Shown: in pieces, positions 1 to 5,749 of the stretch
Layout: every line of letters begins with the position of its first letter
Numbering within the stretch: the stretch's first letter is position 1
Assembly: GCA_026997055.1 (NCBI GenBank)
Contig: JALWJU010000017.1
Span: forward strand, 1-8,327
Direction: 5' to 3'
Origin: Paracoccaceae bacterium
GTDB lineage: Bacteria; Pseudomonadota; Alphaproteobacteria; Rhodobacterales; Rhodobacteraceae
Length of the DNA: 8,327 nt
Program-made: the position numbers and the translations under genes
The notes under the pieces: model-generated
The model's database searches: none
The model's input: the letters and a program-made list of their open reading frames with translations, nothing else
Told to the model about the DNA's origin: nothing

Positions 1-70
1 GATGCTTCCGGCCCTGCCGTTCCCTGCCGTTGCGGCGAAGGGGATGGCGGGGGCGAAGGGGGTGAAATGG

Positions 71-95
71 AAAAAGGCCCGCAAGCGGACCCTTT
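71..95 (-). terminator. Intrinsic terminator for a leftward transcript
   Basis: Read on the minus strand, AAAGGGTCCG and CGGGCCTTT form a stem around a CTTG loop, and the 3' arm runs into five T residues. Two of the pairs (89/78 and 92/75) are G-U wobbles in the minus-strand RNA but would be A-C mismatches in a plus-strand RNA. The structure therefore favours leftward transcription. A second small hairpin, GAGCC-TC-GGCTC at 100-111, lies just before it in the leftward direction. No gene to the right on the minus strand explains this terminator except the candidate RNA at 70-255. Confidence 0.55.
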
Positions 96-120
96 CCCCG
101 AGCCTCGGCTCTTCCCGTCT

Positions 121-213
121 CCGTGACTGTCGCAGCCCGCGTCCGTGACTGCCACAACTCGCGTCCGTGACTGCCACAGCTTGCACCTTGCACCCGTGAC
201 TGCCACGACCGGA
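121..213. repeat. Four-copy direct repeat, core CCGTGACTGCCAC
   Basis: Cores start at 121, 143, 165 and 194. The last three are identical over 13 nt; the first differs at two positions (CCGTGACTGTCGC). The first two units are exact 22-mers ending CGCGT. Between the third and fourth cores a 7-bp duplication, TTGCACC TTGCACC at 181-194, lengthens the spacing to 29. The core contains the imperfect inverted repeat TGAC-T-GCCA, so it could be a dyad operator occupied about every two helical turns. It could also be the repeated part of an RNA. Confidence 0.75.
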
Positions 214-261
214 CCGGCCGGAGGCTTCTCTCTCTCCCCGTCGGACTGGCCAACTGCGCGC

Positions 262-290
262 ACCCTAGGACAGAAGGTCGCATGGGTCAA
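262..290 (-). promoter_or_regulatory. Minus-strand sigma-70-like promoter
   Basis: On the minus strand TTGACC (290-285) matches the -35 consensus at 5 of 6 positions. It is followed after exactly 17 nt by TAGGGT (267-262), a weak -10 with 3 of 6 matches. The predicted start is near 255, reading left into the repeat array. The weak -10 keeps confidence low; the matching terminator downstream raises it. Confidence 0.35.
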
Positions 291-311
291 CATTTCCGTG
301 AGCCGGACGGC

Positions 312-337
312 AAAAAAGCCGCGCCCGGAGGCGCGGC
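312..337 (-). terminator. Strong intrinsic terminator, minus strand
   Basis: GCCGCGCC (318-325) and GGCGCGGC (330-337) form a perfect 8-bp GC stem with a 4-nt loop. In the minus-strand direction it is followed directly by six T residues (A312-A317 on the plus strand). The plus direction has no T-run after the stem, so the element ends leftward transcripts. No minus-strand protein gene lies to its right before the oppositely oriented gene at 465. Confidence 0.72.
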
Positions 338-413
338 AGTCTGACAGGGAGGAAAATACCCGGGCCGAAAAGGAGGACATGCGCCCGGGCAAGTTCACTC
401 TGGCAGAAAAAAG
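312..413 (-). ncRNA. Candidate anti-Shine-Dalgarno small RNA
   Basis: The terminator at 312-337 needs a leftward transcript, and the roughly 75 nt before it look like a small RNA. A hairpin pairs 383-389 with 359-365 (7 bp). It is extended by a G-U wobble (390/358) and a U-A pair (391/357) that exist only in the minus-strand RNA. Its 17-nt loop carries CCUCCUUUU, an almost perfect anti-Shine-Dalgarno sequence. A second one, UUUUCCUCCC (356-347), lies unpaired between this hairpin and the terminator. CCUCC motifs in exposed positions before a rho-independent terminator are the hallmark of alphaproteobacterial alpha-r14 and 'cuckoo' (CcsR-like) sRNAs, which pair with ribosome binding sites. Promoter support is weak: CTGGCG (450-445), 18 nt, CATACT (426-421). 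The 5' end, here put near 413, is uncertain. Alternatively the region is simply the purine-rich upstream region of the gene at 465. Confidence 0.42.
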
Positions 414-420
414 TTAAGAT
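394..420 (+). promoter_or_regulatory. Possible promoter of the HerA-like gene
   Basis: TTCACT (394-399) and TAAGAT (415-420) resemble -35 and -10 boxes but are only 15 nt apart, shorter than usual. Transcription would start near 427, giving a leader of about 38 nt that begins with the stem-loop at 426-454. The region overlaps the presumed 5' part of the oppositely oriented RNA candidate. Confidence 0.22.
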
Positions 421-425
421 AGTAT

Positions 426-454
426 GTTCATGGCGGAGTTTTTTCGCCAGGAAC
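426..454 (+). promoter_or_regulatory. Stem-loop directly upstream of the RBS
   Basis: GTTC-a-TGGCG pairs with CGCCA-g-GAAC: nine pairs with one internal mismatch. The 9-nt loop contains a T6 run. The stem ends one base before the Shine-Dalgarno GAGGGG (455-460) of the ATPase gene. It could be a 5' stabilising hairpin or a translation-control element; as DNA it is also a possible dyad operator. Confidence 0.4.
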
Positions 455-464
455 GAGGGGTGCG

Positions 465-2006
465 ATGCAGGAGGGGATTTTTGTCGGCGGCGGCGGGGCG
501 GATCATGGCGAAAAGCAGTGGCTGCTGAGCCGATATGCCAACCGCCACGGGCTGATCGCCGGCGCCACCGGGACCGGCAAGACGGTGACCCTGCAGATCC
601 TGGCCGAGGGGTTTTCGGCCGCGGGCGTGCCGGTCTTTCTGTCGGACGTGAAGGGCGATCTCGCCGGGCTTTCCATGGCCGGGAGCGCCGATTTCAAGCT
701 TCACGAGGCGTTCAGGAAGCGCGCCCTGAAGATCGGCTTCGACGATTATGCCTACGAGAGCTTCCCGGTCACCTTCTGGGATCTTTACGGCGAATCGGGC
801 CATCCGGTGCGCACCACCGTGGCCGAGATGGGGCCGCTCTTGCTCGCGCGCATGCTGGAGCTGACCGAGGCGCAGGAGGGCGTGCTCAACATCGCCTTTC
901 GCGTGGCCGATGAAGAGGGGCTGCCGCTTCTCGACCTCAAGGACCTGCAGGCGCTCCTGACCTGGGTGGGCGAGAACGGGCGCGATCTGAGCCTGCGCTT
1001 CGGCAATGTCTCGCGCGCCAGCGTCGGCGCCATCCAGCGCGCGCTGCTGGTGCTCGAGAATCAGGGCGGCAGCAATCTGTTCGGCGAGCCGGCGCTGGAG
1101 CTTTCCGACATCCTGCGCACCGATCCCGACGGGCGCGGGCGCATCTCGATCCTCGCCGCCGACCGGCTGATGGCCTCGCCGCGCCTCTATGCGACCTTCC
1201 TTCTGTGGCTGCTCAGCGAATTGTTCGAGGAGCTTCCCGAGGTGGGCGACCCCGACAAGCCCAAGCTGGTGTTCTTCTTCGATGAAGCGCACCTGCTGTT
1301 CGACGATGCGCCCAAGGCGCTGATCGACAAGGTAGAGCAGGTCGCCCGCCTGATCCGCTCCAAGGGGGTGGGGGTCTATTTCTGCACCCAGAACCCGGCC
1401 GACGTGCCCGAAGACATCCTCGGCCAGCTCGGCAACCGGGTCCAGCACGCGCTGCGCGCCTATACGGCGAAGGACCGGCGCGCGCTCAGGCAGGCGGCGG
1501 AGAATTACCGCGACAATCCGCGCTTTTCCATCGAGGACGCGATCCGCGAGGTCGGCGTGGGCGAGGCGGTGACATCCTTTCTCGAGGACAAGGGCGTGCC
1601 GGGCATGGCCGAGCGCACCCTGATCCGCCCGCCTTCCTCGCGCCTTGGCACGATCAGCGCGCGCGAGCGCCAGGCGCTGATCGACACTTCGCCCATCGCC
1701 GGCAAGTATGAAGCGAAGATCGACCGCATCAGCGCCTACGAAACCCTGAAGGCGCGGGCCGAAAAGGCGGCGAAAGAGGCCGAGGAAGCCGAAAGGCGCG
1801 AGGAAGAGGCGGAAATGGCCGAGCGCGAATACCGCGCCGGGCGGCGCTATTCAGGGAGCCGGGTGGGCCGCTCCACCTCGCGCCGGCGGCGCAAGAGCGA
1901 GAGTTTCGGCGACGCGCTCTCCACGGCGCTGATCCGGGAGCTCAAGGGCACCACCGGACGGCGCATCGTGCGCGGCATCTTCGGCACCCTGTTCAAGGGG
2001 CGCTGA
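465..2006 (+). CDS. HerA-like helicase, DUF853 family (YjgR-type)
   Basis: A 513-residue P-loop ATPase of the HerA/FtsK superfamily, close to the usual length of DUF853/YjgR proteins (about 500). The N-terminus (residues 1-30) leads into the Walker A motif GATGTGKT at 33-40. Walker B is LVFFFDEAHLLF at 268-279, with D273-E274 as metal and catalytic acids. A sensor-like CTQNPADVP sits at 307-315 and LGNRVQHALRAYT follows at 322-334. Residues about 425-460 are a charged Ala/Glu/Arg helix, probably a coiled coil, then an Arg/Ser-rich basic stretch (460-478) that may contact nucleic acid. The end has the family-typical GRRIVRGIFGTL. The ATG has the Shine-Dalgarno GAGGGG four bases upstream. The role of this family is poorly defined: an ATP-driven DNA or protein motor is likely, but no substrate can be named. 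It appears monocistronic and convergent with the next gene. The identification is firm; the function is not. Confidence 0.95.
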   Translation: MQEGIFVGGGGADHGEKQWLLSRYANRHGLIAGATGTGKTVTLQILAEGFSAAGVPVFLSDVKGDLAGLSMAGSADFKLHEAFRKRALKIGFDDYAYESFPVTFWDLYGESGHPVRTTVAEMGPLLLARMLELTEAQEGVLNIAFRVADEEGLPLLDLKDLQALLTWVGENGRDLSLRFGNVSRASVGAIQRALLVLENQGGSNLFGEPALELSDILRTDPDGRGRISILAADRLMASPRLYATFLLWLLSELFEELPEVGDPDKPKLVFFFDEAHLLFDDAPKALIDKVEQVARLIRSKGVGVYFCTQNPADVPEDILGQLGNRVQHALRAYTAKDRRALRQAAENYRDNPRFSIEDAIREVGVGEAVTSFLEDKGVPGMAERTLIRPPSSRLGTISARERQALIDTSPIAGKYEAKIDRISAYETLKARAEKAAKEAEEAERREEEAEMAEREYRAGRRYSGSRVGRSTSRRRRKSESFGDALSTALIRELKGTTGRRIVRGIFGTLFKGR

Positions 2007-2022
2007 CTTCAAGGGGCGCTGA
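1992..2022 (+). repeat. 16-bp tandem duplication across the stop codon
   Basis: TTCAAGGGGCGCTGA occurs at 1992-2006 and again at 2008-2022, a period of 16 bp. The first copy encodes the last codons and the TGA of the ATPase gene; the second is just downstream in another frame. It looks like a slippage duplication that left the protein unchanged. Confidence 0.85.
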
Positions 2023-2044
2023 GCCGCCGAACCGCCGCCTGCCA

Positions 2045-2063
2045 CGATTTTTCCACGAAAATC
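2045..2063. terminator. AT-rich palindrome between convergent genes
   Basis: GATTTTTC-CAC-GAAAATC forms a short inverted repeat with one bulged T. It lies in the 78-bp gap where the ATPase gene (+) and the CorB-like gene (-) converge, so a shared terminator role is plausible. There is no T-run after the stem; the T and A runs are inside it. The sequence is nearly identical to the palindrome at 3544-3566, which suggests a dispersed element. Confidence 0.4.
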
Positions 2064-2084
2064 CCCGGCCCTGTTCCCACGCCC

Positions 2085-3395
2085 CTATTTCAGCGGACGG
2101 ATACTCAGCCGGGTGATGCGGTTGGCCCTGCGCTCCAGCACCTTGAAGCGGAAGCCGTGGAACTTGAACTCCTGCCCCTCGCCGGGGATCATCTGCGCCT
2201 CGTGGATGACCAGCCCGGCCACGGTATTGGCCTCTTCATCGGGCAGCGCCCAGTCCATCTCCCGGTTCAGATCGCGAATGGTCATCGCCCCTTCCACCAG
2301 ATAGGAGCCGTCTTCGCAGCGTTTCACCCCGCCCTGTTCCTCGGGATCGTGCTCGTCGATGATCTCGCCCACGATTTCCTCCAGAATGTCCTCCAGCGTG
2401 ATCAGCCCCTGAAGCGTACCGTATTCGTCCACCACCAGGGCGAAATGCGCCCGCCGCCGCAGGAACTGGCGCATCTGCTCGTCGAGCGTGGTGGTCTCGG
2501 GGATGAAGTAGGGCTCCTTTGCCACCTCCATCACGTCGAAATCGTCAAACGGGCTGCCGTCTCCGACATGCTCCGCCTGAACCCGGTACATGGCACGCGA
2601 AAGATCCTTGGCGTGGATTACCCCGACGATGTTCTCCGGGCGGTCTCGAAAAAGCGGCAGGCGCGTATAGGGGGAGTTCAGACATTGCTCGAGCACCTGA
2701 CGGGCGGGCAGGGCGGCGTCGATCATCTCGATCTGCGAGCGGTGCAGCATGATCTCCTCCACCGCCCGCTCGCCCAGATCCAGCGCCCCCAGCAGCCGGT
2801 CGCGATCCTCCTTTTCCACCGCTCCCTCGCTGTGGCCCAGGCTGATCGCTCCGGCGATTTCCTCGCGCACGGCCAGTACCGAGCCCTGCGGGTCGATGCG
2901 CACGCCGAACAGACGCAGGATCGCCCGGGTGATCAGCCGCACCGCGCCGACCACCGGCGAAAACAGCGCGATCACCAGGCCGATCGGCCCCGAGACCCGC
3001 GCCGCCACCCGCTCCGGGTTGGTGATGGCCACGGTCTTGGGCAGCACTTCGGCAAAGATCAGCACCAGCAGCGTCATCACCAGGGTGGCCAGCGCCACGC
3101 CGCTTTCGCCGAACAGCCGGGTAAACAGGGCCGTGGCCAGGGAGGCGGCGAGAATATTGACCAGGTTGTTGCCGAGCAGCACCGACCCGATCAGGCGCTC
3201 GTTGTCCTCGGTGATGGCCAGCGCCCGCGCCGCGCCTCTTTCGCCCCGGTCCGCCTTGGCGCGCAGCTTGCCGCGCGAGGCGGCTGTCAGCGCGGTCTCC
3301 GAGCCGGAGAAGAATGCCGACAGCACCAGTAGAAGCGCAATCGCTCCGGCGCTGGTCCAGAAGGCAAGGTCCACAAGGTTCTGATCGGGATCCAT
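2085..3395 (-). CDS. CorB/CNNM-type transporter (HlyC/CorC, CBS domains)
   Basis: A membrane protein of the DUF21-CBS-CorC_HlyC family, whose CorB/CNNM members transport Mg2+; many members are annotated as 'hemolysin' without good reason. From the ATG at 3395 it is 436 residues. DUF21 membrane segments lie near residues 10-31, 72-92, 99-122 and 135-158. They carry FFSGSETA (28-35), LGNNLVN (74-80) and AEVLPK (115-120), the conserved Ser, Asn and Glu/Pro positions of the CNNM ion pathway. A CBS pair follows (about 211-270 and 295-347), including VVDEYGTLQGLITLEDILEE, and then the C-terminal CorC_HlyC domain (about 357-435). An in-frame ATG at 3410 would add five residues. I prefer 3395 because GGAG lies 9 nt before it, while 3410 has no Shine-Dalgarno and lies about 8 nt from the predicted transcription start. 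The gene is probably transcribed alone. Confidence 0.93.
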   Translation of the reverse strand: MDPDQNLVDLAFWTSAGAIALLLVLSAFFSGSETALTAASRGKLRAKADRGERGAARALAITEDNERLIGSVLLGNNLVNILAASLATALFTRLFGESGVALATLVMTLLVLIFAEVLPKTVAITNPERVAARVSGPIGLVIALFSPVVGAVRLITRAILRLFGVRIDPQGSVLAVREEIAGAISLGHSEGAVEKEDRDRLLGALDLGERAVEEIMLHRSQIEMIDAALPARQVLEQCLNSPYTRLPLFRDRPENIVGVIHAKDLSRAMYRVQAEHVGDGSPFDDFDVMEVAKEPYFIPETTTLDEQMRQFLRRRAHFALVVDEYGTLQGLITLEDILEEIVGEIIDEHDPEEQGGVKRCEDGSYLVEGAMTIRDLNREMDWALPDEEANTVAGLVIHEAQMIPGEGQEFKFHGFRFKVLERRANRITRLSIRPLK

Positions 3396-3424
3396 TTCGT
3401 TCGGCTCCATAGGTGAATACCGCT

Positions 3425-3453
3425 CTTATGGTGCCTGCCTGGAGCGCTTTCAA
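3425..3453 (-). promoter_or_regulatory. Promoter of the CorB-like gene
   Basis: On the minus strand TTGAAA (3453-3448) matches the -35 consensus at 5 of 6 positions. It is followed after exactly 17 nt by CATAAG (3430-3425), 4 of 6 against TATAAT. Transcription would start near 3418, giving a leader of about 23 nt to the ATG at 3395. Confidence 0.55.
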
Positions 3454-3543
3454 GGGAGGGTGGCAAGCCGCCCCGGTCCCGGACCCGCTCAGACCGGGAA
3501 GAGATGCCCCTTTCACACTTCTTCAAATATCCCCGCCGGAGGC

Positions 3544-3566
3544 GCGATTTTTCCGCGAAAAATCGC
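3544..3566. terminator. Perfect 10-bp palindrome downstream of cinA
   Basis: GCGATTTTTC-CGC-GAAAAATCGC is a perfect inverted repeat with a 3-nt loop, about 40 bp beyond the cinA stop. Between it and cinA, 3568-3592 holds a GC-rich dyad (CCCAC / GTGGG with internal self-complementary bases). On the minus strand this is followed within four bases by the T-run of the palindrome, so the two together could end the ispDF-pgpA-cinA transcript. Alternatively it is a protein-binding or dispersed repeat: 2045-2063 is almost the same sequence. The rest of 3411-3602 shows only the promoter at 3425-3453. Confidence 0.45.
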
Positions 3567-3602
3567 TCCCACCCCCGGGGCCGCGGCGTGGGCGGGGGCT
3601 TG

Positions 3603-4082
3603 TCAGCCGAGGGCAAGCACCAGCAGCTTCAGCGCGTGATCGCATGCCGCCATGCGTACGGACTCGCGCCCCAGCGGGCCGAATTCCACTGTCTGCGCAC
3701 GGACCCCCGCCGCATGGGCGAGGGCGAAGCAGACCCTTCCTTCGGGCTTGTGCTCGGAGCCGCCCGGCCCGGCAATGCCGGTGATCGACACCGCCAGATC
3801 GGCGCCCGTGGCCGCCCGCGCCCCGCGCGCCATTTCCTCGGCCACCTCCTCGCTCACCGCTCCGAAGGCCTCGAGCGCGGCGGCCGGCACGCCGAGGGCT
3901 GCGCGTTTCATGGCATTGGAATAGGTGATGAAGCCGCCGAGATAGACATCCGACGCGCCGGGGATCGCGGTGATCGCCGCGCCGAGCAAGCCGCCGGTGC
4001 AGCTTTCGGCCGTGGCGATGGTGAGGCCGCGGGCGCGGGCGCGGCGCAGGAGCTCTTCGGCGCCGGTCTCCTCGCTGCTCAT
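3603..4082 (-). CDS. pncC: CinA C-terminal family NMN amidohydrolase (PncC)
   Basis: A stand-alone CinA C-terminal domain of 159 residues. This family deamidates nicotinamide mononucleotide to nicotinate mononucleotide in the pyridine nucleotide salvage cycle, in the cytosol. Visible family motifs are TAESCTGG (24-31) with the presumed catalytic Ser27, FITYSNAMKR (51-60) with Tyr54 and Lys59, GAVSEEVAEEMARG (74-87), and the glycine-rich ITGIAGPGG (100-108) leading to EGRVCFAL. The N-terminal COG1058 domain of full-length CinA is absent, as in E. coli PncC (YgaD type), so this is not a truncation. The start codon overlaps the pgpA stop as ATGA, implying translational coupling. It is the last gene of the minus-strand set. 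Alphaproteobacterial genomes often label it cinA. Confidence 0.93.
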   Translation of the reverse strand: MSSEETGAEELLRRARARGLTIATAESCTGGLLGAAITAIPGASDVYLGGFITYSNAMKRAALGVPAAALEAFGAVSEEVAEEMARGARAATGADLAVSITGIAGPGGSEHKPEGRVCFALAHAAGVRAQTVEFGPLGRESVRMAACDHALKLLVLALG

Positions 4083-4573
4083 GCCATCACCACCAGATGC
4101 GCGAATGCCGCCATGGCCAGCGCGACCCCTCCCGCAAGCACCCCGGCGATGACGTCATCGAGCATCACCCCGAGCGCGTCGCCGCGCCGGTCGGCCCGGC
4201 CCACCGGCCCCGGCTTCCAGATGTCGAACAGGCGAAACAGCAGAAAGCCCGCAACCCAGCCGGGATATGGAAAGACCTCCCCCGGCACCCCGGCCAGCCC
4301 CAGCCCGCCCGAGACCGGGGCGAGGGTGACGAACATGCCCGCCACCTCGTCGATCACCACTTCGGAAGGGTCCTCGCTCCCCGTGGCCCGCGTGTAATGC
4401 GCCGTCGCCCACCAGCCGGCGAAGAAGACCGCGAGCGTGGCCAGCGCCACGCCGGGAAAGCCTGCGAAGCGGTGGATCAGGTACACCGCCGGGATTGCCG
4501 CCGCCGAGCCCCAGCTGCCGGGGGCCGGGCGCATCAGGCCCACGTAGAAAAAGGTTGCGATCAGCTTGTGCAT
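4079..4573 (-). CDS. pgpA: Phosphatidylglycerophosphatase A
   Basis: A 164-residue inner-membrane enzyme that removes phosphate from phosphatidylglycerophosphate to give phosphatidylglycerol. The PgpA motifs are in order: LMRPAPGSWGS (13-23), the acidic EDPSEVVIDEVAG (67-79) with the metal-binding Glu/Asp residues, FRLFDIWKPGPVGRADR (113-129), and GVMLDDVIAGVLAG (135-148). Hydrophobic segments lie near residues 40-56, 72-92, 104-117 and 140-163. The ATG is preceded by GGGGGAG three bases upstream. It begins 27 nt after the ispDF stop. That gap has a run of imperfect repeats (CCCTCATG, CCCTTTATG, CCCTCACG on the plus strand) and an out-of-frame ATG at 4587. The 3' end overlaps cinA by 4 bp. 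The length is normal. Confidence 0.95.
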   Translation of the reverse strand: MHKLIATFFYVGLMRPAPGSWGSAAAIPAVYLIHRFAGFPGVALATLAVFFAGWWATAHYTRATGSEDPSEVVIDEVAGMFVTLAPVSGGLGLAGVPGEVFPYPGWVAGFLLFRLFDIWKPGPVGRADRRGDALGVMLDDVIAGVLAGGVALAMAAFAHLVVMA

Positions 4574-4600
4574 GGTCTCCCCCTCATGCCCTTTATGCCC

Positions 4601-5743
4601 TCACGCCCTTGTCAGGGTGGCGATGGCCTGGGCCGCGATCCCCTCGCCGCGGCCGGTAAAGCCGAGGCGCTCCGAGGTGGTGGCCTTGACGCTCACGCGC
4701 CCCGCCTCCACCCCCATGATCTCTGCGAGCCGCGCCTGCATGGCGGGCGCATGGGGGCCGATCCTGGGCGCCTCGCAGATCAGCGTCACGTCGCAATTGG
4801 CGATCTCCCAGCCCCTTTCGCGCACGAGGCCTGCGGCGTGGCGGAGGAAAATGTCGCTCGCCGCGCCCCGCCATTTCGGATCGGATGGCGGGAAGTGGCG
4901 GCCGATATCGCCCTCGGCCAGCGCGCCATAGAGCGCGTCGGTCAGCGCGTGCATGCCCACATCGGCATCCGAATGGCCGAGCAGCGCGGCCATATGCTCG
5001 ATCTCGATGCCGCACAGCGTCACATGGGTGCCGGGGGCAAAGGCGTGGACGTCATATCCCAGCCCGGTGCGCACCTCTATCCGCATGGGAGCCTCCATCA
5101 GCCGTTCGGCCCGGGCGAAATCCCCGGGCAGGGTGATCTTCAGATTGGCCTCTTCGCCGGGGGTGATGGCGACTTCGAGCCCGGCGGCGCGGGCCACTTC
5201 CACGTCGTCGGCAGCACCCCCGGGATGGGCGCGATGGGCGGCGAGGATCTCCGGGTAGCGAAAGCCCTGCGGGGTCTGGGCGCGAAAGAGGCCGTCGCGC
5301 GCCTCGGTGCCGGTGACGCGCGCCCCTTCGCCGCGCCAGAGCGCGTCGGTGACCGGCAGGGCCGGGGCGGCGCCGGGGCTGCGGGCGAGGGCTTCCAGCA
5401 CCGCGTCGATCACCGCCGGGCTCACCAGCGGGCGGGCGACATCGTGGATCAGCACAAGGTCGGGCGCCTCCTGCTGCATCGCCTCGAGCCCCGCGCGCAC
5501 GCTTTCGGCCCGTGTCGCGCCCCCCTCGACCAGATGCACGCCCGAGAGATGCGCGGCGCGGGAGAAATCGTCCTTGTGCAGCACCAGCCAGATCGCTTCG
5601 ATGCCGGGATGGCGGCGGAAGGCGTCGAGCGTGTGCTCCAGCACCGGGCGCCCGGCGAGTCTCTGCCACTGCTTGGGCAGGGGACCGCCGGCACGGGTTC
5701 CGCGCCCGGCGGCGACGATGAGGGCATGGGTGCGGCTCTTCAT
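4601..5743 (-). CDS. ispDF: Bifunctional IspD/IspF enzyme of the MEP pathway
   Basis: A 380-residue fusion of two MEP-pathway enzymes. IspD (about 1-222) makes CDP-methylerythritol from MEP and CTP; IspF (about 223-380) cyclises the 2-phosphate to MEcPP. IspD shows AAGRGTR (11-17) and PKQ (23-25), which hold the nucleotide-binding Arg17 and Lys24, then HDVARPLVSP (100-109), PVTDALWR (130-137), RAQTPQGFR (154-162) and DDVEVARAAG (179-188). IspF shows GYDVHAF (229-235) with metal ligands Asp231 and His233, GHSDADVGMHALTDAL (256-271) with His265, DIGRHFPPSD (279-288), and KATTSERLGFTGRGEG (353-368). The fusion is normal in alphaproteobacteria. The frame stays open far upstream, but the protein starts at Met 5743, just before the family N-terminus. 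No Shine-Dalgarno precedes it, and a promoter-like sequence ends at the start codon. It leads the set with pgpA and cinA. Confidence 0.96.
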   Translation of the reverse strand: MKSRTHALIVAAGRGTRAGGPLPKQWQRLAGRPVLEHTLDAFRRHPGIEAIWLVLHKDDFSRAAHLSGVHLVEGGATRAESVRAGLEAMQQEAPDLVLIHDVARPLVSPAVIDAVLEALARSPGAAPALPVTDALWRGEGARVTGTEARDGLFRAQTPQGFRYPEILAAHRAHPGGAADDVEVARAAGLEVAITPGEEANLKITLPGDFARAERLMEAPMRIEVRTGLGYDVHAFAPGTHVTLCGIEIEHMAALLGHSDADVGMHALTDALYGALAEGDIGRHFPPSDPKWRGAASDIFLRHAAGLVRERGWEIANCDVTLICEAPRIGPHAPAMQARLAEIMGVEAGRVSVKATTSERLGFTGRGEGIAAQAIATLTRA

Positions 5744-5749
5744 GGGCGT

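Larger units (their letters stand above)
70..255 (-). ncRNA. Candidate repeat-containing small RNA
   Basis: I do not recognise this RNA. It is proposed because a minus-strand promoter-like sequence (262-290, predicted start near 255) and a minus-strand intrinsic terminator (71-95) bracket about 185 nt. This stretch contains no ATG on the minus strand. The interior holds four copies of a 13-nt core, which read GTGGCAGTCACGG in the RNA sense, spaced 22, 22 and 29 nt apart. Each core could form a GUG/CAC mini-stem with a GCAGU loop. That stem is only 3 bp, and the core at 121-133 would have a mismatch in it, so the fold is not strong evidence. A repeated-motif RNA could titrate a protein or pair with mRNAs; neither can be shown here. 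The alternative is that the array is a DNA operator for a gene off the left edge. Confidence 0.3.

Noticed and set aside
1..126. Open plus-strand frame from the left edge ending in TGA at 124-126, possibly the 3' end of a gene
   Set aside because: The peptide is low-complexity (Gly/Glu/Pro-rich) with no recognisable motif. A second frame is open to 148, so the openness reflects base composition. A gene tail cannot be excluded.
181..194. NtrC-type binding site, because of TGCACC
   Set aside because: The NtrC consensus needs an inverted GGTGCA arm. Here TTGCACC is a direct duplication in the same orientation.
121..213. CRISPR array
   Set aside because: The conserved core is about 13 bp with about 9-16 bp between cores, far too short for CRISPR repeats and spacers, and no cas gene is nearby.
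379..417. Twelve-codon leader peptide (ATG 379, TAA 415-417) after AGGAGG
   Set aside because: The Shine-Dalgarno-like sequence is only two bases from the ATG, and the peptide has no run of regulatory codons. The purine-rich sequence is better explained as the complement of the anti-Shine-Dalgarno loop.
414..1448. Minus-strand 344-residue frame across the 5' part of the HerA-like gene
   Set aside because: It is antisense to an obvious P-loop ATPase with Walker A and B motifs, and its own product shows no recognisable domain.
2085..3395. Hemolysin/virulence interpretation of the HlyC/CorC protein
   Set aside because: The DUF21, CBS pair and CorC_HlyC architecture is that of the CorB/CNNM ion transport family; the hemolysin label is historical.
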